NCBI GenBank assembly: GCA_031551755.1
Contig: JAVBNE010000029.1
Span: forward strand, 1-56,984
DNA length: 56,984 bases
Source: JAVBMU01 sp031551755
GTDB taxonomy: Bacteria; Actinomycetota; Actinomycetes; Actinomycetales; Cellulomonadaceae
Direction: 5' to 3'
The position numbers were made by a program, and so were the translations under genes. Shown here one piece after another: positions 18,851-28,259 of this stretch. Position 1 is the stretch's first letter. Each line of letters begins with the position of its first letter. Under the pieces are notes generated by a model that had not been told where the DNA came from, did not search any database, and was given only the letters and a program-made list of their open reading frames with translations.

Positions 18851-18883
18851 CGATGGGGTGGCCGTTCATCGGCCACCCCATCG
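18851..18883 (+). terminator. Terminator after pspA
   Basis: A perfect 13-bp stem (18851-18863 with 18871-18883) with a 7-nt loop, followed by TCATTTC. It lies 12 bp after the pspA stop and ends the helicase-TPM-pspA unit. Confidence 0.85.
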
Positions 18884-18927
18884 TCATTTCCGGACCGGTA
18901 CACAGCCCGATCGGCCCTTGTCCGGAT

Positions 18928-18933
18928 TAGGCT
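18928..18933 (+). promoter_or_regulatory. -10 hexamer TAGGCT of a leaderless gene
   Basis: TAGGCT ends 6 nt before ATG 18940. The same hexamer at the same distance precedes the DUF4143 gene at 25020. Confidence 0.55.
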
Positions 18934-18939
18934 GACGCC

Positions 18940-19557
18940 ATGTCCGAGACCCTCCTGGCTCACGACGAGCCTGCCCCCCATCCACCGGAGGAGCCCGTCG
19001 CTCCCCGCCGCACCTACCTGCTCGTGGATGGCGAGAACATCGATGCCACCCTGGGGATTAACGTCCTCGGTCATCGCCCGAACCCCGAGGAGCGTCCCCG
19101 GTGGGACCGCATCGTGGAGTATGCCCGCACCCTGTGGGATCAGGATGTCACCCCGCTGTTCTTCCTGAACGCGACCTCCGGCCAGATGCCGATGTCCTTC
19201 GTGCAGGCCTTGCTCGCCATGGGCTACCGGCCGATTCCGCTTTCCGGATCCGGTTCGGAGAAGGTCGTCGACATCGGTATCCAACGCACCCTGGAGGCGC
19301 TGGCCGACCGGCCCGGTGACGTATTGCTGGCCAGCCACGACGGCGACTTCATTCCGCAGGTCGAGGCTCTGCTCGATTCGGAGCGCAGGGTCGGCCTGAT
19401 GTGCTTCCGTGAGTTCGTCAACGCCCGGTTCTCGGAGCTGATGGGTCGCGGCCTGGGCTTCTACGACCTCGAACAGGACGCCAAGGCGTTCACGACGATC
19501 CTGCCGCGAGTGCGGATCATCCCGCTCGACGAGTTCGACCCCCTGGCCTACCTCTAG
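18940..19557 (+). CDS. NYN-domain (LabA/DUF88-type) putative ribonuclease
   Basis: A 205-residue cytoplasmic protein. The NYN/PIN-like fold is shown by YLLVDGENID (about residues 25-34, with the first acidic metal ligand), a central SGSEKVVDIGIQ block and SHDGDFIPQV (about 130-139, further acidic ligands). NYN proteins are predicted metal-dependent RNases related to PIN domains. ATG 18940 is preceded at 6 nt by TAGGCT with no ribosome site, fitting a leaderless mRNA. The gene is monocistronic, enclosed by strong terminators on both sides. RNA target and partner are unknown. Confidence 0.85.
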   Translation: MSETLLAHDEPAPHPPEEPVAPRRTYLLVDGENIDATLGINVLGHRPNPEERPRWDRIVEYARTLWDQDVTPLFFLNATSGQMPMSFVQALLAMGYRPIPLSGSGSEKVVDIGIQRTLEALADRPGDVLLASHDGDFIPQVEALLDSERRVGLMCFREFVNARFSELMGRGLGFYDLEQDAKAFTTILPRVRIIPLDEFDPLAYL

Positions 19558-19563
19558 TATTCG

Positions 19564-19597
19564 GCGGCGCCCCAGGGTCCGTACCCTGGGGCGCCGC
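19564..19597 (+). terminator. Terminator after the NYN gene
   Basis: A perfect 15-bp GC-rich stem (19564-19578 with 19583-19597) with a CCGT loop, only 6 bp past the stop. Confidence 0.88.
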
Positions 19598-19635
19598 ACC
19601 CGGCCAGCGCCCAGGAAACTCCCAGACTCTGCGCG

Positions 19636-19641
19636 CACAAT
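19636..19641 (+). promoter_or_regulatory. -10 hexamer CACAAT of a leaderless gene
   Basis: CACAAT ends 6 nt before GTG 19648 and could start a leaderless two-component transcript. Confidence 0.45.
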
Positions 19642-19647
19642 GGAACG

Positions 19648-20382
19648 GTGAGCACACCCGAAGCCCGGCTGGTCGTCGTCGACGACGAACCCAATATCCG
19701 CGAACTCCTGTCCACCTCCCTGCGGTTCGCCGGCTTTGAGGTCCATGCCGCAGCTGACGGGATGAGCGCCCTGTCGCTTATCCGCGACGTCCAGCCGGAC
19801 CTCGTGGTGCTCGACGTCATGCTTCCCGACATGGACGGCTTCGCCGTGACCAGGCGGATGCGGGACAACGGCGCCCACGCACCGGTGCTCTTCCTCACCG
19901 CGCGCGACGACACGCGCGACAAGGTCACCGGGCTGACCGTGGGTGGCGACGACTACGTCACCAAGCCGTTCAGCCTGGAAGAGGTCGTCGCCCGGATCAG
20001 GGCCGTGCTGCGACGCACCCGTACCCGGGACGTCGCCGACTCCGTGTTGCGATTCGCCGATCTGGAGATGGATGAGGATTCCCACGAGGTCCGGCGGGCC
20101 GGTCAGGAGATCGACCTGTCCCCCACCGAGTTCAAATTGCTGCGCTACTTGATGCTGAACGCCGGCCGGGTACTGTCCAAGACACAGATCCTCGATCACG
20201 TCTGGCAGTACGACTGGGGTGGCGATGCCGGCATCGTCGAGTCCTACATCTCCTATCTACGCCGCAAGGTCGACGCCATCGACATCGTCGGCCCCGACGG
20301 CGCCACGGTGCCGGCCGCGCCGCTGATCCACACCAAGCGAGGGGTCGGGTATCTGCTGCGCAAACCGGTGGACTCACCATGA
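19648..20382 (+). CDS. OmpR/MprA-family response regulator
   Basis: A 244-residue DNA-binding regulator. The receiver domain holds acidic residues D12/D13, the phosphoacceptor D56 (VVLDVML), T84 and K106 (YVTKP). The C-terminal winged helix contains LSPTEFKLLRYLM and a DNA-contacting stretch ending GYLLRKP. Between them, AGIVESYISYLRRKVD is the usual recognition-helix region, followed by an extended loop. GTG 19648 follows CACAAT at 6 nt, consistent with a leaderless mRNA. It overlaps the kinase start by 4 bp. It resembles MprA/TcrX/TrcR regulators; the regulon cannot be told from here. Confidence 0.92.
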   Translation: MSTPEARLVVVDDEPNIRELLSTSLRFAGFEVHAAADGMSALSLIRDVQPDLVVLDVMLPDMDGFAVTRRMRDNGAHAPVLFLTARDDTRDKVTGLTVGGDDYVTKPFSLEEVVARIRAVLRRTRTRDVADSVLRFADLEMDEDSHEVRRAGQEIDLSPTEFKLLRYLMLNAGRVLSKTQILDHVWQYDWGGDAGIVESYISYLRRKVDAIDIVGPDGATVPAAPLIHTKRGVGYLLRKPVDSP

Positions 20383-21902
20383 GCAACGCCGTGCAGCCGC
20401 CACCGCTACCCCCGCCACCACCGCCGGGGGTAGCGGAGCGGACCCCACGGTGGCCGTGGCTCGCCCGGATGCCGCTCTGGGCGCGGCTCGTAGCGGTCAC
20501 CACCTTGCTGCTGGCCGCCGGACTCGGCGTCGCCGGGGCCGCCACCACCGCGGTGGTCTCCTCCTACCTGGTCGGCCAGGTGGACAGCCAGCTCGAGCGC
20601 ACCGCCCAGGCGGTCGCGAACATGACGCTGAACGACTCCCCGTCCCGGGCCAACCTGCCGAGCGAGTACTACGTGCTCTACCGCGGAGCCGACGGCAGCC
20701 AAGCCCGGCAAGGCTGGTCCCCCGTGCTGGCCCGGTACGGCCGACCAGACGTGCCGAATCTGACCGTTGCCGAGGTGGCCGAGCGCACCGATGAGCCGTT
20801 CACCGTGAACTCCATCGGTGGCTCAGACCCTGCCCAGTGGCGGGTGGCCGCATTCGTGGTGAGTAACGAGACCGGCGCGCAGGAGGGCACCGCCTTCGTA
20901 GCCCTGCCGCTCAGCGGCATCCAGGAGACCCAGCGCATCCTGGCGCGCACACTGGTGCTCGCCGGACTCGCCATCGCCGTCATCGGTGGTTTGGTCGCGT
21001 ATCTCGCGGTGCGCCGAGCGCTCCGCCCGCTGCGGCAGATCGAGGCGACTGCGGCCACGATCGCCGCAGGCGACCTCAGCCGCCGGATCCCACCCGAACC
21101 GCCGTCCACCGAGGTGGGGTCGCTCGCCGCTTCACTGAACGCGATGCTGGCGCACATCGAGGGTGCCTTCGCCACGCGTGAGCTCTCGGAGGCGCGGATG
21201 CGCCGGTTCGTCTCCGACGCCAGCCATGAGCTGCGGACCCCCTTGGCCACGATTCGCGGCTACGGCGAGCTGTACCGGATGGGGGCCCTGGCCGACACGG
21301 ACGCGGTCGCGGACACGATGGGCAGGATCGAGGACGCCGCGACCCGGATGGGAACGCTCGTCAACGACCTGCTGGCCCTGGCGCGCCTCGATGAGAACCG
21401 GCCATTGCGCCAGGACCCGGTGGACCTCCTTGCGTTGGCCCGCGACTCGGCTCAGGACCTGCATGCCCTCGACCCGACTCGCACGGTGGGGATTGTCGGG
21501 TTGACGGGCGACGTGCCACAGCAGGCGACGGTGGTCGGCGACGAGGATCGCCTCCGGCAGGTCTTCGCCAACCTCGTGGGCAATATCGCGCAACACACAC
21601 CGCGCGGAACACCCGCAGAACTGGCGGTCGGCACCGATGGCCCAGTGGCGATCCTGGAGATCCGCGACCACGGCCCGGGAGTCGCCGCCGGCCACGCGGA
21701 TCGGGTCTTCGAACGTTTTTACCGAGCCGATTCCTCACGAAACCGGACATCGGGCGGTTCCGGACTTGGGTTGGCCATCGTCGCGGCCATCGTTGGTGCA
21801 CACTCCGGAACCGTCAGAGTGACCGAGACCACAGGGGGCGGAATGTCCGTGCGGATAGAGTTGCCGACCGGCTACGATGACGGATCACCTACCCGGTCGT
21901 AG
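20379..21902 (+). CDS. Sensor histidine kinase, MprB/TcrY-like
   Basis: A 507-residue membrane kinase. A Pro-rich N-terminus is followed by membrane segment 1 (about 35-58), an extracytoplasmic sensor domain (about 60-190), membrane segment 2 (about 192-215), a HAMP domain (about 216-268), the phosphoacceptor helix SHELRTP with H283, and a complete HATPase domain (NLVGNIAQHTP N box, DHGPGV G1, GGSGLGLAI G2). It is the cognate partner of the upstream regulator, with which it overlaps by 4 bp. The signal is unknown. A stem-loop follows the stop. Confidence 0.92.
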   Translation: MSNAVQPPPLPPPPPPGVAERTPRWPWLARMPLWARLVAVTTLLLAAGLGVAGAATTAVVSSYLVGQVDSQLERTAQAVANMTLNDSPSRANLPSEYYVLYRGADGSQARQGWSPVLARYGRPDVPNLTVAEVAERTDEPFTVNSIGGSDPAQWRVAAFVVSNETGAQEGTAFVALPLSGIQETQRILARTLVLAGLAIAVIGGLVAYLAVRRALRPLRQIEATAATIAAGDLSRRIPPEPPSTEVGSLAASLNAMLAHIEGAFATRELSEARMRRFVSDASHELRTPLATIRGYGELYRMGALADTDAVADTMGRIEDAATRMGTLVNDLLALARLDENRPLRQDPVDLLALARDSAQDLHALDPTRTVGIVGLTGDVPQQATVVGDEDRLRQVFANLVGNIAQHTPRGTPAELAVGTDGPVAILEIRDHGPGVAAGHADRVFERFYRADSSRNRTSGGSGLGLAIVAAIVGAHSGTVRVTETTGGGMSVRIELPTGYDDGSPTRS

Positions 21903-21918
21903 GCTGGATAGGACGTTA

Positions 21919-21943
21919 GCCACAGACGCCTAGCGGCTGTGGC
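21919..21943 (+). terminator. Hairpin after the sensor kinase gene
   Basis: GCCACAG (21919-21925) pairs with CTGTGGC (21937-21943), and an inner CGC/GCG extends the stem around a CTA loop. It lies 16 bp after the stop. Confidence 0.55.
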
Positions 21944-21977
21944 GAGCGCGGCAGCACTCCACCGAAGAAGGCTGATT

Positions 21978-22775
21978 ATGGGCGTCACGAGTCTCGACGC
22001 GCCGCAATGGTTCCTCTCGTCCTTCATCCGATCCGCACGCGGCGCGGGCGCGGATGTTCCCGAGGCACAGGTCCGGGCAACCGGGCAGGCGCTGCTCGAC
22101 CGCTGGGACCAACCCGGTCGCCACTTCCATAACCTCCAGCACCTGGCCGAGGTCCTGGGCCGGGTCGATGAACTGTCCCAGGAGACCCACGATCCCGATC
22201 TGGTCCGGCTGGCCGCCTGGTACCACGGCGCGGTCTTCGACGCGAAGGAGAAGGCGACCTACGCCAATAAGGGCGGCGAGGACGAGACCGCCAGCGCACT
22301 GCTGGCGATCTCCGACCTCATGTCTCTGGGAGTCGACGAGGCAACCGCGCTGCGCGTCGCGCATCTGGTGAACGCGCTAGTCCGGCATGCGCCTGACCCG
22401 CAGGACTTCGACTGCGCGGTCCTCTGTGACGCGGACCTCGCCATGCTCGCGGCCGAGCCCCAGCGCTACAAGGAGTACATGCGCAACGTGCGTGACGAGT
22501 ATGGTCACATTCCAACGGCCGACTACATCCGTGCGCGCATCGCCATCCTGACCAAGCTGCTGAGCCGCCGCACGCTCTACTCAAGTCCGCTGGGCGCCGC
22601 CTGGGAGGAGGCGGCCCGGCAGAACCTCGACGCGGAACTCCAACGCCTGCGCAAGGAGGCCGCGAAGCTGGCGGCCGCAGAGGGCGCCGAGGTGGTGGCA
22701 CACGAGACTCCCTGCGACGCGACCAAACCCGTCACCACCGAACGCCCCGAACGCCCCGAACGCCCCACAGCATGA
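21978..22775 (+). CDS. HD-domain predicted metal-dependent phosphohydrolase
   Basis: A 265-residue cytoplasmic protein. The HD-type metal-binding motif reads RHFHNLQHL near residues 49-57, with AAWYHGAVFDAKEK near 87-100 and the downstream acidic DADLAML supplying later ligands. Proteins of this small HD group are predicted nucleotide or phosphate-ester hydrolases of unknown substrate. ATG 21978 has AAGAAGG about 8 nt upstream. The C-terminus is a low-complexity ERP repeat, and its stop overlaps the epimerase start by 4 bp. Confidence 0.82.
   Translation: MGVTSLDAPQWFLSSFIRSARGAGADVPEAQVRATGQALLDRWDQPGRHFHNLQHLAEVLGRVDELSQETHDPDLVRLAAWYHGAVFDAKEKATYANKGGEDETASALLAISDLMSLGVDEATALRVAHLVNALVRHAPDPQDFDCAVLCDADLAMLAAEPQRYKEYMRNVRDEYGHIPTADYIRARIAILTKLLSRRTLYSSPLGAAWEEAARQNLDAELQRLRKEAAKLAAAEGAEVVAHETPCDATKPVTTERPERPERPTA
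22739..22765 (+). repeat. Three 9-bp tandem repeats (CGAACGCCC) inside the HD gene
   Basis: Three perfect copies encode the ERP repeat at the C-terminus of the HD-domain protein. In-frame 9-bp units can slip without breaking the frame, so copy number may vary between strains. The repeat ends just before the downstream gene's ATG. Confidence 0.85.
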
Positions 22776-23764
22776 CCACCGCGCGGCTCCTGGTGCTGGG
22801 CGGCACCCAGTTCGTCGGCCGGGCGGTGGTGAGCCGAGCCCTGGCGGACGGCTGGGACGTGACCGCCCTGCGCAGGGGAACCGTTGACCTCCCGGCGGGT
22901 GTCCGCGACCTGCGGGGCAACCGCCGCTACCCGGACGGCCTCGCTGCCTTGGAGAAGGTCGACGGCGAGTGGGACCTCGTCGTGGACACCTGGGCTCACG
23001 AGCCCCGGGTCGTCCAAGCATCGGCCCGCGCCCTGGCCGACCGGACAGCCACCTACGCCTACGTCTCCAGCCGCTCGGTCTACGCCGAACCGGTGCCCCG
23101 CGGCAGTGACGAATCGGCTCCGATCATCGAGGCGGACCCGGCTGCGGGTGACGTCCCCTACGACGAGGCCAAGGCGGGCGGCGAACGGGCTGTTGTCGAT
23201 GCCTTCGGGGACCGGGCGGTGTTGCTGCGGGCAGGGCTGATCTTCGGCCCTCACGAGAACGTCGGCCGGGTGCCCTGGTGGCTGCGGCGAATCGCCCGGG
23301 GCGGTGAGGTGCTGGCCCCTGGCCCCGCCGCCGGTGGGCTCCAGTTCGTCGACGCCCGGGATCTCGCCGCGTTCGCCTTGCTGGCGGGCGGCGGATCGCT
23401 CAGTGGCCCGTACAACGTGGTCGCGCCCGTCGGGCACACCACGATGGCGACATTCCTGGACGCCTGCGTGGCGGCCACCGGGAGCACGGTGACCCTGCGC
23501 TGGTTGCCGCCGGAGGCGATCCTGGCTGCCGGCATCACACCGTGGAGCGGGCTCCCCGGGTGGCTGCCGCCCGGCGCGGACTACGACCACCTGCACTGTG
23601 CCGACGTCACCCGGGCTCTGGAGGCGGGCCTGCGCAACCGGCCGGTCGAGGAGACTGTCTCCGATACCTGGGCGTGGCTCCAGCAAGCGGGGCCGACGGC
23701 CGGACTACGGGAAGGGATCGGGTTGGACCCCGAGCTCGAGGAGCTGGCACTGACCGGCCGGTAG
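22772..23764 (+). CDS. NAD-dependent epimerase/dehydratase family protein
   Basis: A 330-residue Rossmann-fold oxidoreductase of the extended SDR type. The N-terminal nucleotide motif is GGTQFVGRAVV (about 9-19), with D/T-W after VVDTWA. The active-site region reads YVSSRSVY with a catalytic-type Tyr, and YDEAKAGGE near 128-136 resembles the YxxxK motif. No RBS is strong; the ATG overlaps the HD gene's stop, so it is probably translated by coupling. Family members act on sugar nucleotides or flavonoid-like reductase substrates; the substrate is not evident. Confidence 0.82.
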   Translation: MTTARLLVLGGTQFVGRAVVSRALADGWDVTALRRGTVDLPAGVRDLRGNRRYPDGLAALEKVDGEWDLVVDTWAHEPRVVQASARALADRTATYAYVSSRSVYAEPVPRGSDESAPIIEADPAAGDVPYDEAKAGGERAVVDAFGDRAVLLRAGLIFGPHENVGRVPWWLRRIARGGEVLAPGPAAGGLQFVDARDLAAFALLAGGGSLSGPYNVVAPVGHTTMATFLDACVAATGSTVTLRWLPPEAILAAGITPWSGLPGWLPPGADYDHLHCADVTRALEAGLRNRPVEETVSDTWAWLQQAGPTAGLREGIGLDPELEELALTGR

Positions 23765-23769
23765 ACGAC

Positions 23770-25020
23770 TCAGGCCCGCCACAGGACGTCCATCGGCACA
23801 GCGCCGATGCGCCGACCGAACGGACCGCATGTCTGGCCGGTATGCAGAATGAGACCCGCTCGGAAACGGCTGCCAAGACCATCGCGTAGCTGGAGCAACC
23901 ACTTCGCATCCCGGATGCTCACCAGGGAACCAGCCTTGACCTCGATGGCGGCCACTCCCCCATCGTCGGCCTCAAGGATGAGATCGATCTCTGCCCCAGC
24001 GCGGTCTCTGAAATGGCTGATCCGCACCGTCCGCTCCGCCCAGCCGAGCTGACGGCGCAACTCCCCCGCGACGAATCCCTCCAGCAGCTGACCGGCGACA
24101 CCGCCGTTGACCTCTGGCGAAGCACCATCGGCCGCCACGTTGAGCAGGCGAGCCGCCAATCCGGTGTCCAGCAGGGCGACTTTCGGCCGTGCTACGACAC
24201 GCGTAGACAGGTTGGTGGACCACGCTGGAATCCGCTGGATCAAGTAGAGTGTCTCCAGGAGAGCTACGTGCGGAGCCAGGGTCGAGGCCGGAATCCCGGT
24301 CTCGCCAGCGACTTTGGCGAGATTCAGCTCCTGACCGTTGCGGGCGGCAAGAACCCGCAGAATCAGCGGCAACTGTGCGATACGGCGTAGGTCGGAGACG
24401 TCCGGGGCGTCACGTTCCACAATGCGCTGCAAGTACCCGTCGATCCAGAGGTTTCGGCGCCTTCCAGGAGCACGCTCCAGCGCCTCCGGATAGCTACCGG
24501 TGACGGCCTTCTGTAGGTAGTCGGCGCGCGCCAGCTCGCTGGTGTGGTCGAGGAAGATCTCACCGTCGAGAAGCCGATCTATGAAATGTTCACGGTGTCC
24601 ACTCAGCTCACCCTGGCTGAAACCGAACAACTCGACGCTCTCGGCACGGCCCGTTAACGAGTCCTCAGTCGCCGGCAATCGAACCAGATCGGCTGAGCCG
24701 GTCAGCAGGAATCGCCCAGGTCTCGGGTCGCGGTCGACAACAAGCTTCAGCGCAAGGATCATCTCCGGCACTCGCTGGACCTCGTCGATGGCAAGTAGCC
24801 CGTCGCCAGCCTGATTGAGGAAGCCGACCGGGTCGGCACGTGCGGTCTCGCGAGTCAGTTCGTCATCAAACGTGACCATGCGGCCACCAAGGCGCTCGAC
24901 CACCCTGCGCACCAACGTCGTCTTGCCGACCTGACGCGCACCCTGCAAGACAACAATCCGAGTGTCCGCCAGCGCCTCCAGTATCCGGGGCTCGACGTGT
25001 CGCTCAACCTCGTATTTCAC
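23770..25020 (-). CDS. AAA-type ATPase with DUF4143 domain
   Basis: A 416-residue protein. The P-loop GARQVGKTT lies at about residues 27-35, Walker B LLAIDEVQ near 75-82 and the sensor-like LLTGSADL near 104-111. The C-terminal DUF4143 half ends with DRAGAEIDLILE...AIEVKAG, which matches the D...ExK order of PD-(D/E)xK nucleases. Start GTG 25020 lies 6 nt after a TAGGCT -10 box. Such ATPases are widespread, variably present and lack a firm function; links to toxin-antitoxin or defence are suspected. Four 22-bp direct repeats lie immediately upstream, over the likely -35 region. It is monocistronic and convergent with the epimerase gene. Confidence 0.85.
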   Translation of the reverse strand: MKYEVERHVEPRILEALADTRIVVLQGARQVGKTTLVRRVVERLGGRMVTFDDELTRETARADPVGFLNQAGDGLLAIDEVQRVPEMILALKLVVDRDPRPGRFLLTGSADLVRLPATEDSLTGRAESVELFGFSQGELSGHREHFIDRLLDGEIFLDHTSELARADYLQKAVTGSYPEALERAPGRRRNLWIDGYLQRIVERDAPDVSDLRRIAQLPLILRVLAARNGQELNLAKVAGETGIPASTLAPHVALLETLYLIQRIPAWSTNLSTRVVARPKVALLDTGLAARLLNVAADGASPEVNGGVAGQLLEGFVAGELRRQLGWAERTVRISHFRDRAGAEIDLILEADDGGVAAIEVKAGSLVSIRDAKWLLQLRDGLGSRFRAGLILHTGQTCGPFGRRIGAVPMDVLWRA

Positions 25021-25026
25021 GATGAC

Positions 25027-25032
25027 AGCCTA
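25027..25032 (-). promoter_or_regulatory. -10 hexamer TAGGCT of the DUF4143 gene
   Basis: Read leftwards, TAGGCT ends 6 nt before the GTG at 25020. The 22-bp repeats begin 8 bp further upstream. Confidence 0.55.
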
Positions 25033-25040
25033 GTTTATCC

Positions 25041-25125
25041 GTGGATTCGCAACACTCAACCCGTCGATTCGCAACACTTTGGCCGTGGATTCGCAGTACT
25101 CAACCCGTCGATTCGCAGTGCGCCC
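25041..25125. repeat. Four 22-bp direct repeats, dispersed-repeat copy B
   Basis: Units at 25041-25062, 25063-25084, 25085-25106 and 25107-25125 share GT(G/C)GATTCGCA. Units 1 and 3 match best, as do 2 and 4, giving a 44-bp higher-order period. Their complement reads TTGAGTGTTGCGAATC, sharing the core TYGAGTGYTGYG with copies A and C. The array sits just upstream of the DUF4143 promoter. A 22-bp period is two DNA turns, as expected for side-by-side protein binding. Confidence 0.75.
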
Positions 25126-25193
25126 AAGCCATGTCTGCCACACGAGTCGTCGGGGTGCAGGATCACCCCACCTCCCGCATCGGCCTCGACGAC

Positions 25194-25224
25194 GATGGCC
25201 GCCCCGCGAAGCGGGACGGCCATC
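25194..25224 (-). terminator. Terminator after groEL
   Basis: Arms GATGGCCGCCCCGC and GCGGGACGGCCATC (one mismatch) enclose a GAA loop. It lies 19 bp past the groEL stop in the leftward direction. A smaller GGGGTG/CACCCC hairpin follows at 25152-25169. Confidence 0.75.
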
Positions 25225-25243
25225 GAAGTGGTTCAGGCGTGGA

Positions 25244-26869
<1,626 letters not shown>

Positions 26870-26994
26870 GGGGAATGATCCTCCGCTGGTGGCTTGGGGT
26901 GGCCGATGAGTGCCCGCGACGGACGGCCCCGGTGGAGGCGTTCACGTCACGCCGCCGCTGGGGCCTCACCTGTCGACCGATAACGCTGGACGAA

Positions 26995-27021
26995 CTGTCA
27001 CTCTCGACATGAGAGTGCTAA
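26995..27021. promoter_or_regulatory. CIRCE operator 1 upstream of groEL
   Basis: One arm, GAGTGCTAA (27013-27021), is perfect; the other, CTGTCACTC (26995-27003), is partly degenerate. The spacer is 9 bp, as in the HrcA consensus TTAGCACTC-N9-GAGTGCTAA. Confidence 0.8.
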
Positions 27022-27029
27022 CGCCATTA

Positions 27030-27056
27030 TTGGCACTCTCCAGGTTCGAGTGCAAG
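27030..27056. promoter_or_regulatory. CIRCE operator 2 upstream of groEL
   Basis: TTGGCACTC (27030-27038), 9-bp spacer, GAGTGCAAG (27048-27056). Both arms depart from consensus by one or two bases. With the first site this gives two HrcA boxes 8 bp apart, an arrangement known upstream of groEL in some actinobacteria. Confidence 0.75.
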
Positions 27057-27174
27057 ACAGCTCCCCGGCTACGTGGCGTACCGGCCGCTGAGAGGATCCG
27101 CCGAGAACGGCTGGGCCGGCCGCAACCGCGACCTTGGGCCAGTGCTCGACGGACACCTGCGACCGTCCCGGCGG

Positions 27175-27771
27175 TCAGCCGACGGCGGTGTAGAGCACCA
27201 CGGACACCTGCGCCCGCAGCCCGGGGACCAGCTCGATGGTCGTGATGCCGAATCGGCCGGCGATGTCGTTGGCCGTGGACTCCAGCTCAGGGCTGGCGTA
27301 GTAGACCGTGTTCCCCGGGAGCTTGTCGCCCGTGTAGTTGTCGGCCACGACAGACGTGTACCCGGCGTCCGTGAGCACCTTGGCGCCCTTCGCCGCGTTC
27401 CCTGCGACGCCCGACGCGTTGAGCACCCGCACCGAGGCACCGAAGTTGACGTCAGCCGCCGGTGTGCTCGGCGTCTCGGTCGGCGTGTTGGGCGTGGGCT
27501 CTTCAGAGGGTGTGGTGACCGGGTCACTGGGTGTGGTGGGCGGGGCCGATGTCGTCTTGGTGGTCTCCGCGGTCGGGTCGGACCCGGGACGGAAGTGGTT
27601 CAGCATGAGGTAGCCGCCGTAGGCCAAGCCCGCGAAGATCACGATCACCATGAGGAACGGCCAGGTCTTGCTCCATCCGCTGCGGGGCAGGGAGTGCACC
27701 CCGGCAGGTGAGCCCTCCGCTGCCGCGGCGTCGAACTCGTCGGGTGCGTAGGGGTACCGGCTCTTACTCAC
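27175..27771 (-). CDS. LytR_C-domain membrane-anchored protein
   Basis: A 198-residue protein. A cytoplasmic N-terminus (1-35) is followed by one membrane segment (about 38-58), a Thr/Pro-rich stretch (about 65-103) and the extracytoplasmic LytR_C domain (about 108-198, beginning VRVLNASGVAGNAAKGAKVL). The domain is the C-terminal module of LytR-CpsA-Psr proteins but here stands alone, without the catalytic part. Start GTG 27771 has TACGCT 6 nt upstream, suggesting a leaderless mRNA. It is followed by groEL on the same strand, with the CIRCE region between. A wall-assembly role is inferred only. Confidence 0.85.
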   Translation of the reverse strand: MSKSRYPYAPDEFDAAAAEGSPAGVHSLPRSGWSKTWPFLMVIVIFAGLAYGGYLMLNHFRPGSDPTAETTKTTSAPPTTPSDPVTTPSEEPTPNTPTETPSTPAADVNFGASVRVLNASGVAGNAAKGAKVLTDAGYTSVVADNYTGDKLPGNTVYYASPELESTANDIAGRFGITTIELVPGLRAQVSVVLYTAVG

Positions 27772-27777
27772 GGCGCC

Positions 27778-27783
27778 AGCGTA
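27778..27783 (-). promoter_or_regulatory. -10 hexamer TACGCT of the LytR_C gene
   Basis: Read leftwards, TACGCT ends 6 nt before GTG 27771. Confidence 0.5.
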
Positions 27784-27853
27784 GCCCGGCGGACGGGGCC
27801 AGCATGAAATCTACTCCGGCGTGTGCCAGGGCCGTGGCGGGGCTGTGAAAGTT

Positions 27854-28168
27854 TCAGGAGGAGCCGAGCCGGCGCGCCGTGCGCTCCCGTTGCCTCGTCG
27901 AACGCATCCGGCGTAGGCGCTTTACGAGCATCGGGTCCTGGGCAAGCGCGGCTGGTGAGTCGATGAGGGCGTTGAGCAACTGGTAGTAGCGGGTCGCCGA
28001 CATGTCGAAGAGCTCGCGGATCGCTTGTTCCTTCGCCCCGGCGTACTTCCACCACTGCCGCTCGAAGGCCAGCACCTGCTGATCGCGTTCACTGAGTTCG
28101 GCCGGGGTGGACCGTTCGTCGGACTCGGCGGTCGCGAACGCCACGACGGTCACCGCTGCTTCAGTCAT
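27854..28168 (-). CDS. DUF3263 helix-turn-helix protein
   Basis: A 104-residue protein. The core LSERDQQVLAFERQWWKYAGAKEQAIRELFDMSATRYYQLLNALID (residues about 25-70, split here by description only) is the DUF3263 signature: a sigma-4/HTH-like fold ending in a basic tail rich in Arg. It probably binds DNA. An AAGGGG ribosome site precedes ATG 28168. The same-strand downstream neighbour is the LytR_C gene 82 bp away, and this pairing is common in actinobacteria. Confidence 0.85.
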   Translation of the reverse strand: MTEAAVTVVAFATAESDERSTPAELSERDQQVLAFERQWWKYAGAKEQAIRELFDMSATRYYQLLNALIDSPAALAQDPMLVKRLRRMRSTRQRERTARRLGSS

Positions 28169-28246
28169 CGGCTGTCCCCTTGGTCGTCCACACGAATTAC
28201 CTGAACCAGACTAACCGCGAATCACATCGGTGTCATTCACGTCCAC

Positions 28247-28252
28247 TACGCT
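28247..28252 (+). promoter_or_regulatory. -10 hexamer TACGCT of the ung gene
   Basis: TACGCT ends 7 nt before GTG 28260, the start preferred for ung. Confidence 0.45.
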
Positions 28253-28259
28253 CGCGATC

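Noticed and set aside
18241..20199. 652-codon minus-strand ORF across pspA, the NYN gene and the response regulator
   Set aside because: It crosses three well-supported plus-strand genes and two terminators.
25041..25125. CRISPR array
   Set aside because: The 22-bp units are contiguous, with no unique spacers between them, and no cas genes are nearby.
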